A stretch of 53,788 nt of DNA from positions 1 to 53,788 of the forward strand of contig SFMG01000010.1 of the NCBI GenBank assembly GCA_004554455.1, in the 5' to 3' direction. Shown in pieces: positions 17,293 to 25,644 of this stretch; position 1 is the first letter of the stretch; each line of letters starts with the position of its first letter. The DNA is from Bacteroidales bacterium. GTDB taxonomy: Bacteria > Bacteroidota > Bacteroidia > Bacteroidales > UBA932. The notes beneath the pieces were generated by a model, which saw only the letters and a program-made list of their open reading frames with translations, did not search any database and had not been told where the DNA came from. The position numbers and the translations under genes were made by a program.

Positions 17293-17365
17293 GGGGTATT
17301 AGCTCATCTGGTAGAGCGCAACACTGGCAGTGTTGAGGTAAGCGGTTCGAGTCCGCTATGCTCCA
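17293..17365 (+). tRNA. tRNA-Ala (anticodon GGC)
   Basis: 73 nt and a full cloverleaf. The acceptor arm is GGGGTAT with ATGCTCC (one G-U and one U-G pair). The D arm is GCTC/GAGC. The anticodon arm is CAACA/TGTTG with loop CTGGCAG, so the anticodon is GGC. The T arm is AGCGG-TTCGAGT-CCGCT. The discriminator base is A and the 3' CCA is not encoded (CGA follows). It separates the two S8 protease operons. Confidence 0.95.
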
Positions 17366-17376
17366 CGAAAATTCTG

Positions 17377-17405
17377 GCCGAGTCTATGGACGTCGGCTTT
17401 TTTTT
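17377..17405 (+). terminator. Intrinsic terminator after tRNA-Ala
   Basis: The stem GCCGA (17377-17381) pairs with TCGGC (17393-17397), with GTC/GAC pairing further inward, and eight T's follow at once (17398-17405). It lies 12 nt after the tRNA and 22 nt before the next gene. Confidence 0.75.
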
Positions 17406-17427
17406 ATCATTTAGCTGTTGTGTTATT

Positions 17428-18723
17428 ATGAAGCGAATTTTTGCTGCATTGGCCGCTGCTGCGGTCCTGGTCGGATGCTCCGGCCTTGAGGAAAGGCTTG
17501 AAAAGGTAGAAGATGGCGTAAGCCAGATTGAAAACAGATTGGATGACCTGGAGGAAAGACTCAGATCCCTCGAGTCCGGAGTCTATATCACCTCCGTATC
17601 CGAAATCAAGGACGGAAACGGCAATGTTATCGGAATGTCCTTCTCCCTGAGTGCAGGTGAGCCTATAGTTGTCCATTACAGTGACGGAATTCAAATCGAG
17701 TCAGGCGAAACCGAAGTGACTTTCACCCTTCCCGACGGAAGTGTCGTCGTCATCCCGCTTGTTTCCCAGCCAGAACCTTTCTCTTTCAAGATAGTATCCG
17801 AAGGCGACATAGCCGTTCTCCACGGCCAGAGCGTGACTGTGGATTATGTCGTTACGGGTTCTTCCGAGCCGGTAGAGCTCTACTTCGCCCCTGATGCCGG
17901 ATGGCTTGCCGAGAAGCAGGGAGAGAATTCCATTAAGGTCACTGCACCTGAGAGCGGTTCACTGAACGGAAGGATAGTAGTCTTCGCTGGAAACAGCTCG
18001 AATGCGGCAATTGCCGTAATCACTTTCGAGGAAGGCGGCATTAGCCTTGCCGAGAACAGCTTCAACGTGGCCAGAGAGGCATCGAAGCTGAACGTGCCTG
18101 TCAGCACCAATGTCTCCTATGACGTAATCATCGCTTCGGACTGCGATTGGCTGAGCTATGTAGAGACAAAGGCTATGCGCAATGAGACCCTGGTCTTCGA
18201 CGTTGCCGCAAACGCCGGCTACAAGCGCAGCACGACGGTTGTCCTGGCCTCTGCAGGAAAGGAACTTTGCTCATTCAAGGTAAACCAGGACGGTGAGACC
18301 CCGAGCATAAGCGCCAGCTCGCTTGTAGGCAACTGGACTGTGAAATACACCAATCAGGCAAATACCCCGCTTTCATTCACTATGCCTATCGTGGAAAGCG
18401 ACAATGCCGCCAGAGGAAACCTCATACTCAAGAGGTGGTTCAATTACAGCAAGAAGGATAAGGAAGAGAACATCTATGCGACTTTCTCCGCCGAGGATAT
18501 GACTCTCAGCATCGCAACTACCGAGACCGTTGTGAACGAATATGGCGACCAGTGCGCTGCCCGTCTGCTGGACGGTTCCGTTATGTCTCCGATTGTCTTC
18601 TCCGTTTCTCCTGACTGCCGTTCCCTTGCAATAGACCCAGGCGTTTCGATAGGTACCTACGATCCTATATATGGAGCCGGCTTCACTAACTATGGCAAAG
18701 CTTATTCACTGACAAAGGAGTAA
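17428..18723 (+). CDS. Coiled-coil/DUF4988-like surface lipoprotein with BACON-like modules
   Basis: 431 residues. Lipobox VLVGC with Cys ~17. A short heptad coiled coil spans ~19-52 (LEERLEKVEDGVSQIENRL), leading into VYITSVSEIKDG...PIVVHYSDG, the pattern of the DUF4988 stalk. Beta-rich modules follow, including a BACON-like one near ~215-305 (DCDWLSYVETKAM). The C-terminal ~120 residues (LVGNWTVKY onward) resemble a lipocalin-like domain. ATG 17428 is right; the frame is open upstream through the tRNA but cannot start there. It is the first gene of the second protease operon. Confidence 0.65.
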   Translation: MKRIFAALAAAAVLVGCSGLEERLEKVEDGVSQIENRLDDLEERLRSLESGVYITSVSEIKDGNGNVIGMSFSLSAGEPIVVHYSDGIQIESGETEVTFTLPDGSVVVIPLVSQPEPFSFKIVSEGDIAVLHGQSVTVDYVVTGSSEPVELYFAPDAGWLAEKQGENSIKVTAPESGSLNGRIVVFAGNSSNAAIAVITFEEGGISLAENSFNVAREASKLNVPVSTNVSYDVIIASDCDWLSYVETKAMRNETLVFDVAANAGYKRSTTVVLASAGKELCSFKVNQDGETPSISASSLVGNWTVKYTNQANTPLSFTMPIVESDNAARGNLILKRWFNYSKKDKEENIYATFSAEDMTLSIATTETVVNEYGDQCAARLLDGSVMSPIVFSVSPDCRSLAIDPGVSIGTYDPIYGAGFTNYGKAYSLTKE

Positions 18724-18726
18724 ACT

Positions 18727-20688
18727 ATGAGCATGCTTTCACATTTCAGAGCTGTCGGCCGCACTCTCGTTGTCTTTGCGGCATTGTCAATCCTGTTTTC
18801 TTGCGACAGAGTGAATCCTGACAAAGGCGGAAACAAAGGAGATTCCGTTGAGCTGGAGAATTTCACCTTCAGGATAAGCAATCTCAAGGCGGGTTATGTC
18901 TATGTGGACTTCATCCCGAAGAACAGTTCGATGAGCTATTACTTCAATCTTGTCGTCAAGGATGACGCCAAGGGGAAAAGCGATGAGGAAATCTTTGCTT
19001 CCGACCTTGAGAATATCAGCTATATCGCTGAACAGCAGGGCATTTCTGTTTCTGAACTCCTTTCGGCCGAACTGAAGAGCGGGGAGTGCCGCTGGAGATT
19101 CACCGGACTCATGCAGTCTTCCGAATACACGATATATGCCTATGGCCTCGATTCCGAAGGGACGAAGCTTAGCAGCATAGACAGGATGGACTTCACTACG
19201 CCTGCCGTAGAAAGGGTGGACTGCGACTTCGAGATAAGCGTATCGAACGTGCAGACGACCTCCTTTACCGTGACCATAGCTCCGTCAGACGACGAGTGCG
19301 CATATTTCTACGACATCTTCCCGGCTTCCTATTACGAGGAACTGTGCGGAAGCCGTCCGGAGGGCATAGCGGATTTCCTGCCAAGCTATATAAACGGACT
19401 TGCCGCCCAGTATCAGGTCGATGTACCGTACACCGTTTCGATGGTGTCCAGCTTCGGTCCCGTTGTGGATGACTTCAACTCTTCCAACGGACTCACCCCG
19501 GCTACGAGCTACTTCGTGTTCGCCGTGGGCATAGGCCCTGACGGAACTGCGACCACGGACCCCGAGGTGGTTCAGATTACAACGGCACAGCCGGCTGAGA
19601 ACACTTTCACCGTAGTGAAAGGCCTGACCGGACATTCGGATGCCTCCTATTCGGTGGTTCCTGCCCATTCGGAGTCCTATGTGGCTCTCTTCGAGCGCAG
19701 CTGCTATCTGAAGGATGCTTCGGGCAACTATCTGCCAGACAATGAGATAATCGATGCGATCCTGGAGTCCAGGGGCAGCAGCATTTCTTCTTCTGTCTAT
19801 AGCGGAAATGCCACCGTTTACGAGTGCCCTCTGGTTCCGGACGAAGATTACTGCCTTCTCGTGTTCGGCTATTTCGCAGGCGAGGTGACAAGCGGTCTTA
19901 CCAAGGCCGAATTCCGCACTTCGGCAGCATCTCCCGATACCCAGCAGGGTTTCACGATTATGAGCTCGTCTGTCGAGACCACTTCCTTCGAGGTTTCTTA
20001 CAGCCCGTATTACCAGAACAGGCCTTTCATCGCCAACTATATGCCTATGTCTGATTTCCTCAGCCTCGGAGGCGACCTTTCCGATAAGGCCGCCACCAAT
20101 GCGGCAGTCAGACGCTACAACGACAGCGTGGTTGACGAATTGTACAACGCCTGGAGTCTGAAGGATTATGCCGATAAGAAGGAATATCTCCACAGAAGGC
20201 TGAGTACGGACTACCTGTCCTATAAGATAGATAATCTCAATCCTTCGAGCGACTATCTGTGCTATGCCATAGGTATGACGGCTGACGGTACATATACCAC
20301 CGATGCCTCTGTCCTGAAGGTGACGACCAAGACGGTGTACGATACTCCTCAGCTGTCCGAGATTCTTCCGTCCTTCTCCGGCACCTGGCTCTCGATGTGG
20401 TTCTATGTCGATCCGGATGCACCGGCAAAACTGTACGGCTGCAACTCGCTTGTCAACGACAGGAGCATGTATGACCTGTCTGACGACGCAATCAGGGATT
20501 ATTACTACGAAGGCTATGACTGGGAGAAGGGGACGCAGTCTCCGAAAAGGCTCTGGTCGGCCAGCGAGTACTTCTCGATCGGCGCAGGCAATGTCAAGGC
20601 AGGCGACATCGTTTACAGCGCCGGCATACTCGTCGGTGACGACAAGGACAGCTATACCGTGTTCAGGAATATATACGAGGTGAAGTGA
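18727..20688 (+). CDS. Large lipoprotein of repeated Fn3-like modules
   Basis: 653 residues. Lipobox ILFSC with Cys ~26. The protein is built of about four ~110-130-residue modules. Each starts with a strand such as FEISVSNVQTTSFTVTIAP, carries a helical insert, and ends in a strand pair like LTPATSYFVFAVGIGPDGTATT followed by TT. This is a fibronectin-III-type fold with a helical insertion. No catalytic motif is visible. The gene lies 3 nt after the previous stop. The protein at 21341-23281 has the same modular design. Confidence 0.6.
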   Translation: MSMLSHFRAVGRTLVVFAALSILFSCDRVNPDKGGNKGDSVELENFTFRISNLKAGYVYVDFIPKNSSMSYYFNLVVKDDAKGKSDEEIFASDLENISYIAEQQGISVSELLSAELKSGECRWRFTGLMQSSEYTIYAYGLDSEGTKLSSIDRMDFTTPAVERVDCDFEISVSNVQTTSFTVTIAPSDDECAYFYDIFPASYYEELCGSRPEGIADFLPSYINGLAAQYQVDVPYTVSMVSSFGPVVDDFNSSNGLTPATSYFVFAVGIGPDGTATTDPEVVQITTAQPAENTFTVVKGLTGHSDASYSVVPAHSESYVALFERSCYLKDASGNYLPDNEIIDAILESRGSSISSSVYSGNATVYECPLVPDEDYCLLVFGYFAGEVTSGLTKAEFRTSAASPDTQQGFTIMSSSVETTSFEVSYSPYYQNRPFIANYMPMSDFLSLGGDLSDKAATNAAVRRYNDSVVDELYNAWSLKDYADKKEYLHRRLSTDYLSYKIDNLNPSSDYLCYAIGMTADGTYTTDASVLKVTTKTVYDTPQLSEILPSFSGTWLSMWFYVDPDAPAKLYGCNSLVNDRSMYDLSDDAIRDYYYEGYDWEKGTQSPKRLWSASEYFSIGAGNVKAGDIVYSAGILVGDDKDSYTVFRNIYEVK

Positions 20689-21326
20689 TGAGAAAGACTC
20701 TTTCCTTACTGCTGTCCTCAATGCTTTTTCTCACATTCTCCTGCACCAAGCCCGATAACGGGGACAATACGGGGAACAATGACGGACCTGAGACTTCGTT
20801 AAAAGTGGGAGACTACTACAGCAGTGGCCTGGTTAAGGGAATAGTGTTCAGTCTCGACGAGGACGGAGAGCACGGCCTGGTGGTTTCCCTCGACGAGAAG
20901 AATCTGCAGTGGTCAACCCTGGAGACGAGTGTCATAGCAGGGGCCGCCTATGTCAGCCTGGATTACGGACTTGACAATGTTCTGGGAATCAAATCTCTCT
21001 TCGACAACTGGGCGACCGCCTTTCCGGCCGTCGCCTGGTGCTCTTCGAAGAATCCGGGCAGTCTCAATCTCTGGTATCTGCCTGCAGCCAATGAACTGAG
21101 GACACTTCTGGACGGCTTTGCCGGGAATCCCGGGCTGGCGGCCTCTATGGAGCAGCATTCGGGCACTCCTCTGAATCCTTTATCCAGCTACTGGTCTTCC
21201 ACGGATGGCGGAGGCCAGATCGCCTACTCCTACCGCCATCGCGCGGATATGTCTCCGGACGAAGACCTGTATGCCCTCCTGCCAAAATCGGAGTCGCTTC
21301 CGTCCCGCTGTATATGCCGTTTCTGA
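20688..21326 (+). CDS. DUF1566-like surface lipoprotein
   Basis: 212 residues. Lipobox-like FLTFSC with Cys ~19, then a Gly/Asn/Asp-rich linker. The pattern KVGDYYSSGLVKGIVFSLDE, then LWYLPAANELRTLL, then SSYWSST follows the DUF1566/Lcl-type domain seen in many secreted Bacteroidota proteins, here a single domain of unknown role. The ATG shares one base with the previous stop (TGATG). Confidence 0.65.
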   Translation: MRKTLSLLLSSMLFLTFSCTKPDNGDNTGNNDGPETSLKVGDYYSSGLVKGIVFSLDEDGEHGLVVSLDEKNLQWSTLETSVIAGAAYVSLDYGLDNVLGIKSLFDNWATAFPAVAWCSSKNPGSLNLWYLPAANELRTLLDGFAGNPGLAASMEQHSGTPLNPLSSYWSSTDGGGQIAYSYRHRADMSPDEDLYALLPKSESLPSRCICRF

Positions 21327-21340
21327 TTTTTGACTGAAAT

Positions 21341-23281
21341 ATGAGAAATAAATATCTGTTTCCTCTGTTTGCAGCGCTGATGTCGCTGCTCCCTTCCTGC
21401 GTCCGTCCGGATGATATATCTTCCGACCCGCTGTTGAAACTGTCCGGCAGGATCGTGACCGTGGCGGCGGAGGGCGGCGAGGCAAGCATTGCCTTTACGC
21501 TCAGCGACGCCGGGAGCGGGAAGACGCTGGAGGCGGACGCCGCCCTGTTTCATTTCTCCTGCCAGGCCGCCTGGTGCGGTGACTTCATCGCGGAGCCGGC
21601 AGCCGGGAAGATAGCGTTCCGCGTTGACCCCAATGTCTCGGAGAGTTCCCGACTCGCTTCGGTGAGTGTGGAATATGAGGGCTCAGTGGCGTCCTTTTCG
21701 CTTTCACAGAATGGACTCGGAGAGAATCCGGACCTGATTTCGAAGATGGACTTCGATATCAGCTACCTAATCGAAGGACCGCATGTCACGATGACTGTCA
21801 AACCGGAATTCGATGACGTACGCTATTATATAGCCTATTCCAGGAAGAGTGAGGTGGATGAATATGCCGACAGGATTCAGGCGGTAATCAAGGCCAATGT
21901 CGAAAAATTCCTCTCCGGAGAGATCAATGCTCTCGTGAATTACGGAGGATACACTTTCGAACAGGCCCTGGACGAATATGTGGGAAAGGGCGAGAGGACC
22001 GTCTCCATGTCCCTGAACGGAGAGTCGGATTTCGTTGGCTGGTGCTGTGCGGTGAACAGTCAGGCCAAGGTGGTCTCCGATGTGGTGATGAAGGAATTCA
22101 GGACCGGAACGATTCCTCCGTCGGACAATGTCCTGCATTTTGAACTGGACGACGTGAACTGCGACCGTGTCAGCTACAGCGTCAGCACAAGCAACGGGGA
22201 CCAGTGGGCAAGTATGGTTGTGCCGGCTGAGGAAGTTGCAGGAAAGGACGATGCCTGGATACGCTCTATGTTCAATTCGCTCGAGAATCTTACGGACTAT
22301 CTGCACTTCGGGGACTGGTCCGGCACCGTTGCGAACCTTGAGGCCGGGAAGGAATACTGTATCCTGACTTTCGGCTACAGCTGGGGCGCCATTACCACGG
22401 AGGTGAGCAGAAACGCTGTCACAACCCTGGTGCCGGAAGGCGGAGAGGCGCAGTTCTCGCTTACGCTGGAAAGGCTTACCCATTTCAGGGCAGTGTGCCG
22501 CATCGAGCCATCCCTGAAGACCAGTCTTTATTATGCAGACATACTCTATCCGGGCGAGACTCTGGAATCCGCATTGAAGGATATCAATTCCCAGCTCGAC
22601 TGGATGGCCGGCAACGGATATGGCGACAGACTCTCCCTCCTGCGCAAGATGGGCAGCAGGGGAGCGCAGTCCCTGATGAAAAGCGGCCTTGAGGAGGGAC
22701 AGGAATACAGTTTCTTCGTACTTCAGGTTGACGAGAGCACGGGGGACTTCCTGCCTGAGGTATATTGCTCCGACAAGTTCACTACGCCATACGCCGCCCC
22801 TTCCGACGCCTATGTCAGCATATCCCATCCGAAATGGTTCTCCGGGGACGAATATGCGGTTGCCTATCCTGAGGACGGCGCCGGCGCCGAAGGCTATGCC
22901 ATTCTGCCGCTCACGGTCAGCACGCACGGCAGGGTGGCCGACTACTGGTACTGCATATACGACGCCGATCTCACTGACAGCGGCACTTACACTGACGAGA
23001 TGCTCATTGCCTACCTGAGCGGATTCACATACACTGACGAGAATGGCAATGAACAGGAACATGAGGCCGACGGCTTCAAGAGCGAGCCTTACAAGGTCCT
23101 TGCCTGCGAGTACGGCAAGGTCCTGACTCTGGTCAGTGTAGCAATCGATGAGGATGACAACTGGGGACCGGTAATGCGTGAGAAGCTTTACCTTACCCCG
23201 GAGGGCAACTCTCCTATCTCAGAGTTCAGCCCAGTCAAATCCATGCGTTACGGTATTGTTTCAAAAGCGGAATGGAAATGA
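21341..23281 (+). CDS. BACON plus Fn3-like multi-module lipoprotein
   Basis: 646 residues. Lipobox SLLPSC with Cys ~20. Residues ~35-125 are BACON-like (VTVAAEGGEASIAFTLSDAG...SVSVEYEGSVASFSLSQNG). Three to four Fn3-like modules with helical inserts follow, related in layout to the 653-residue neighbour (LEAGKEYCILTFGYSWGAITTE; LEEGQEYSFFVLQVDESTGDF). It is probably surface-exposed and adhesive or substrate-binding. The stop overlaps the start of the second S8 protease (ATGA). Confidence 0.6.
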   Translation: MRNKYLFPLFAALMSLLPSCVRPDDISSDPLLKLSGRIVTVAAEGGEASIAFTLSDAGSGKTLEADAALFHFSCQAAWCGDFIAEPAAGKIAFRVDPNVSESSRLASVSVEYEGSVASFSLSQNGLGENPDLISKMDFDISYLIEGPHVTMTVKPEFDDVRYYIAYSRKSEVDEYADRIQAVIKANVEKFLSGEINALVNYGGYTFEQALDEYVGKGERTVSMSLNGESDFVGWCCAVNSQAKVVSDVVMKEFRTGTIPPSDNVLHFELDDVNCDRVSYSVSTSNGDQWASMVVPAEEVAGKDDAWIRSMFNSLENLTDYLHFGDWSGTVANLEAGKEYCILTFGYSWGAITTEVSRNAVTTLVPEGGEAQFSLTLERLTHFRAVCRIEPSLKTSLYYADILYPGETLESALKDINSQLDWMAGNGYGDRLSLLRKMGSRGAQSLMKSGLEEGQEYSFFVLQVDESTGDFLPEVYCSDKFTTPYAAPSDAYVSISHPKWFSGDEYAVAYPEDGAGAEGYAILPLTVSTHGRVADYWYCIYDADLTDSGTYTDEMLIAYLSGFTYTDENGNEQEHEADGFKSEPYKVLACEYGKVLTLVSVAIDEDDNWGPVMREKLYLTPEGNSPISEFSPVKSMRYGIVSKAEWK

Positions 23282-25206
23282 AGAAGACCCTTGGCCTGGC
23301 TCTGAGCTTTCTCTCATTCTCGGGACTGTTCTTTTCTTCTTGTGAAAAAAGCGCTTACGAAGGTGATTTCAAGGAAGAAACCGAAATCGGAAGGGAAATG
23401 CTCCTGATGCTCTCGGAAGAGGCCGTCTCTCTCTGGGAGGAGGGCGACAGCGCCGCCGTGGCGGATATGGTCAGAGGCGATATGGAAATATCTTCCCTGC
23501 GTCCGGCTCTGTCGGCAAAGCCGAAAAACGCGAAACTTGCTGCAGAACTCGGCTTGGACAGATGGTTCGTCGTCAACTTCGCGGCGGAACGCGACCTGTC
23601 TGAGGCGGGAAACATCCTGGTCCAGTCGCCCTGCGTGGAACTGGTGCAGCCAAACAGATACACCTCGGTCAGCCCGTCCGGGACAGTCGAGACTTTCAAG
23701 CCGCTGACCAGAAGCGCTGAGCCCTGCTTTATGTCCGACCCTTATTTCACTTCCCAGTGGAACCTGTACAATGACGGCAGCCTGGGCTCGAATTTCAGGG
23801 CCGGGGCGGACGTGGGTGCAGCCTATGCCTGGAATCTCTGCGGCGGAGACCCCGGAGTCGTGGTCGCAATCATAGACGGTCCCGTGAAATACGATCATGA
23901 AGACCTGGCCGCCAATATGTGGGTGAATGAGGCGGAATTCTCCGGAAACGCAGGGGTTGACGATGACGGGAATGGGTATGTGGATGACATCTATGGCTAT
24001 AATTTCGCATTGGGCTGCGGCGGCATAGACTGGTCCGGTCCCGGCGAAGTCGGCCACGGCACCCACGTCGCCGGCATAATCGGAGCCGTAAACGGGAATG
24101 GCAAGGGCATTTCGTCCATTGCCGGCGGAGTCGATGGCAAGGGCAGTGGAGTGAGAATGATGTCCTGCCAGGTCTTCTACGGCGATTCCCGCAGCGCCTC
24201 CGACCTGCAGGTCGGTAATGCCTTCATATATGCGGCTGACAACGGAGCCTGCATCGCCCAGTGTTCCTACGGCTATGACGGCGGTACTTACAAAAAGGAC
24301 AATGATTACATCAACAAATGGCCTTTTGAATACCGTGGTCTGAAATATTTTATGGATCCGTCCAACGCCAACTGCCCTGCAGTGGAATCGAATGTGGCCG
24401 TCTTTGCCGCAGGAAACGAGTCCACCTCCTATTCTTCCTATCCCGGCGCTCTGCCCCAGTGCGTCAGCGTAACGGCACTTGGCCCCGACGGCCTGCCCGC
24501 CGCATATACGAACTACGGTCTGGGCTGCAACATAGCTGCTCCGGGAGGCGACGACAACTTCGGCCAGTCCTCGAAAATACTGTCCACCGGCATAGACGGA
24601 ATCAATGGGGAATATGCCTGGATGGCCGGCTCTTCGATGGCCTGTCCGCATGTCTCCGCTGTCATAGCCCTAGGAATGTCCTATGCCCTTCAGCTCGGCA
24701 GGCATTTTTCAGCAGACGAATTCCAGGCGATGGTATATGCTTCCGTGGATGACCTCGACTCCTATCTCGAGGGAGGAGTGAAGCAGTGCCCTGATGGCAG
24801 TGCACTGGAACTCAAAAACTACCGCGGCAGAATGGGTACCGGCTCCATTGATGCCTGGCAAATGCTTATGCAGGTCGAGGGTGTCCCTTCGATAATAGTC
24901 GAGTGCGGCAAGGATTGCCGTGTGAGTCTCAGGGATTACTTCGGTGGAGGTTTTGAAAGCATAAGTTTCAAGGGCGTAGAAGTGGATCCCGTTTACGAGT
25001 CCGCGCTCGGCCTGGTGTCCGCTTCCGTCGATGGCGGTTATCTGTCCATACGCTGCAACCGTAAAGGCAGCGGCAAAATCCGTGTGAAAGCCATTGCAGG
25101 CGGTACTTTTGCCGGCGGCCCGGGAGGAACGGGAGGAAGCGAAATCGAAAGGGAAATATCCATTCTGTCCAGGGGTGTCCGAGGATGGAACAACGGATGG
25201 CTTTAG
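23278..25206 (+). CDS. Second S8 (subtilisin-family) serine protease, lipoprotein
   Basis: 642 residues from ATG 23278 (an ATG two codons upstream is also possible). Lipobox FFSSC with Cys ~22. A propeptide-like region precedes ~130. The catalytic residues are Asp200 (AIIDGPVKYDHEDL), His260 (GHGTHVAGIIG), Asn380 (AAGNES) and Ser453 (GSSMACPHVSA). The first Asp motif reads DGPVKYDH, not the usual DTGID, but the Asp is kept. The C-terminal ~110-residue beta domain holds a Gly-rich stretch and ends NNGWL, like the GGWL of the other S8 protease. This operon has no SusCD, so peptides may be imported by the upstream pair. Confidence 0.95.
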   Translation: MKKTLGLALSFLSFSGLFFSSCEKSAYEGDFKEETEIGREMLLMLSEEAVSLWEEGDSAAVADMVRGDMEISSLRPALSAKPKNAKLAAELGLDRWFVVNFAAERDLSEAGNILVQSPCVELVQPNRYTSVSPSGTVETFKPLTRSAEPCFMSDPYFTSQWNLYNDGSLGSNFRAGADVGAAYAWNLCGGDPGVVVAIIDGPVKYDHEDLAANMWVNEAEFSGNAGVDDDGNGYVDDIYGYNFALGCGGIDWSGPGEVGHGTHVAGIIGAVNGNGKGISSIAGGVDGKGSGVRMMSCQVFYGDSRSASDLQVGNAFIYAADNGACIAQCSYGYDGGTYKKDNDYINKWPFEYRGLKYFMDPSNANCPAVESNVAVFAAGNESTSYSSYPGALPQCVSVTALGPDGLPAAYTNYGLGCNIAAPGGDDNFGQSSKILSTGIDGINGEYAWMAGSSMACPHVSAVIALGMSYALQLGRHFSADEFQAMVYASVDDLDSYLEGGVKQCPDGSALELKNYRGRMGTGSIDAWQMLMQVEGVPSIIVECGKDCRVSLRDYFGGGFESISFKGVEVDPVYESALGLVSASVDGGYLSIRCNRKGSGKIRVKAIAGGTFAGGPGGTGGSEIEREISILSRGVRGWNNGWL

Positions 25207-25227
25207 CAATCTTCAACAAGAGAATAT

Positions 25228-25644
25228 ATGTTCCGCAATATAAAACTGCATTCACTGGCCCTTGCGGCCTTGCTTTCCGCCTTTGTGCTCTCCACCCTTT
25301 CCTGCTCGAAGGAGGCGAATCTTCGCGAGAGCCTGCCCGGCGAGTGGCATTATTCGGATGCCGCTTCCGATGTCTATATCGCATTCAGCGCAGACGGACA
25401 TTATGAACTTTTCCAGAAGATAGGAGAGGGACGCTATCGTGAATACAGGGGAGAGTGGACTCTGAAAAAGAATATTCTGTCCGGGAACTATGGCGAAGGC
25501 ATAGCCTGGGGCAGTTCCTACAGGGTGGAAATCGACGGAGACACTCTGCTGCTCTCGGCCACAAACGGCTCGGGCGAAAAGAACGTCTATAGGCGGGAGT
25601 CAGTTCCCGCCTCAGTGCGCGAATCGGCTGAAGCCGCTATCTGA
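25228..25644 (+). CDS. Small lipocalin-like lipoprotein
   Basis: 138 residues. Lipobox LSTLSC with Cys ~26. Residues ~35-125 have the short-strand pattern of lipocalin-like proteins (LPGEWHYSD...YIAFSADGHYELF...YRGEWTLKKNILSG). It is the last gene of the second protease operon, mirroring the small lipoprotein at 16796-17233. Its TGA stop touches the stop of the convergent TrkH gene with no base between them. Confidence 0.65.
   Translation: MFRNIKLHSLALAALLSAFVLSTLSCSKEANLRESLPGEWHYSDAASDVYIAFSADGHYELFQKIGEGRYREYRGEWTLKKNILSGNYGEGIAWGSSYRVEIDGDTLLLSATNGSGEKNVYRRESVPASVRESAEAAI

Noticed and set aside
17122..17427. Upstream extension of the coiled-coil lipoprotein gene
   Set aside because: It would read through the previous gene end, the tRNA-Ala and a terminator; the lipoprotein signal peptide begins at 17428.
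19285..20721. 478-codon open frame on the minus strand
   Set aside because: Antisense to the Fn3-like lipoprotein; no start signals or domain features.
21767..23062. 431-codon open frame on the minus strand
   Set aside because: Antisense to the BACON/Fn3-like lipoprotein; no recognisable features.
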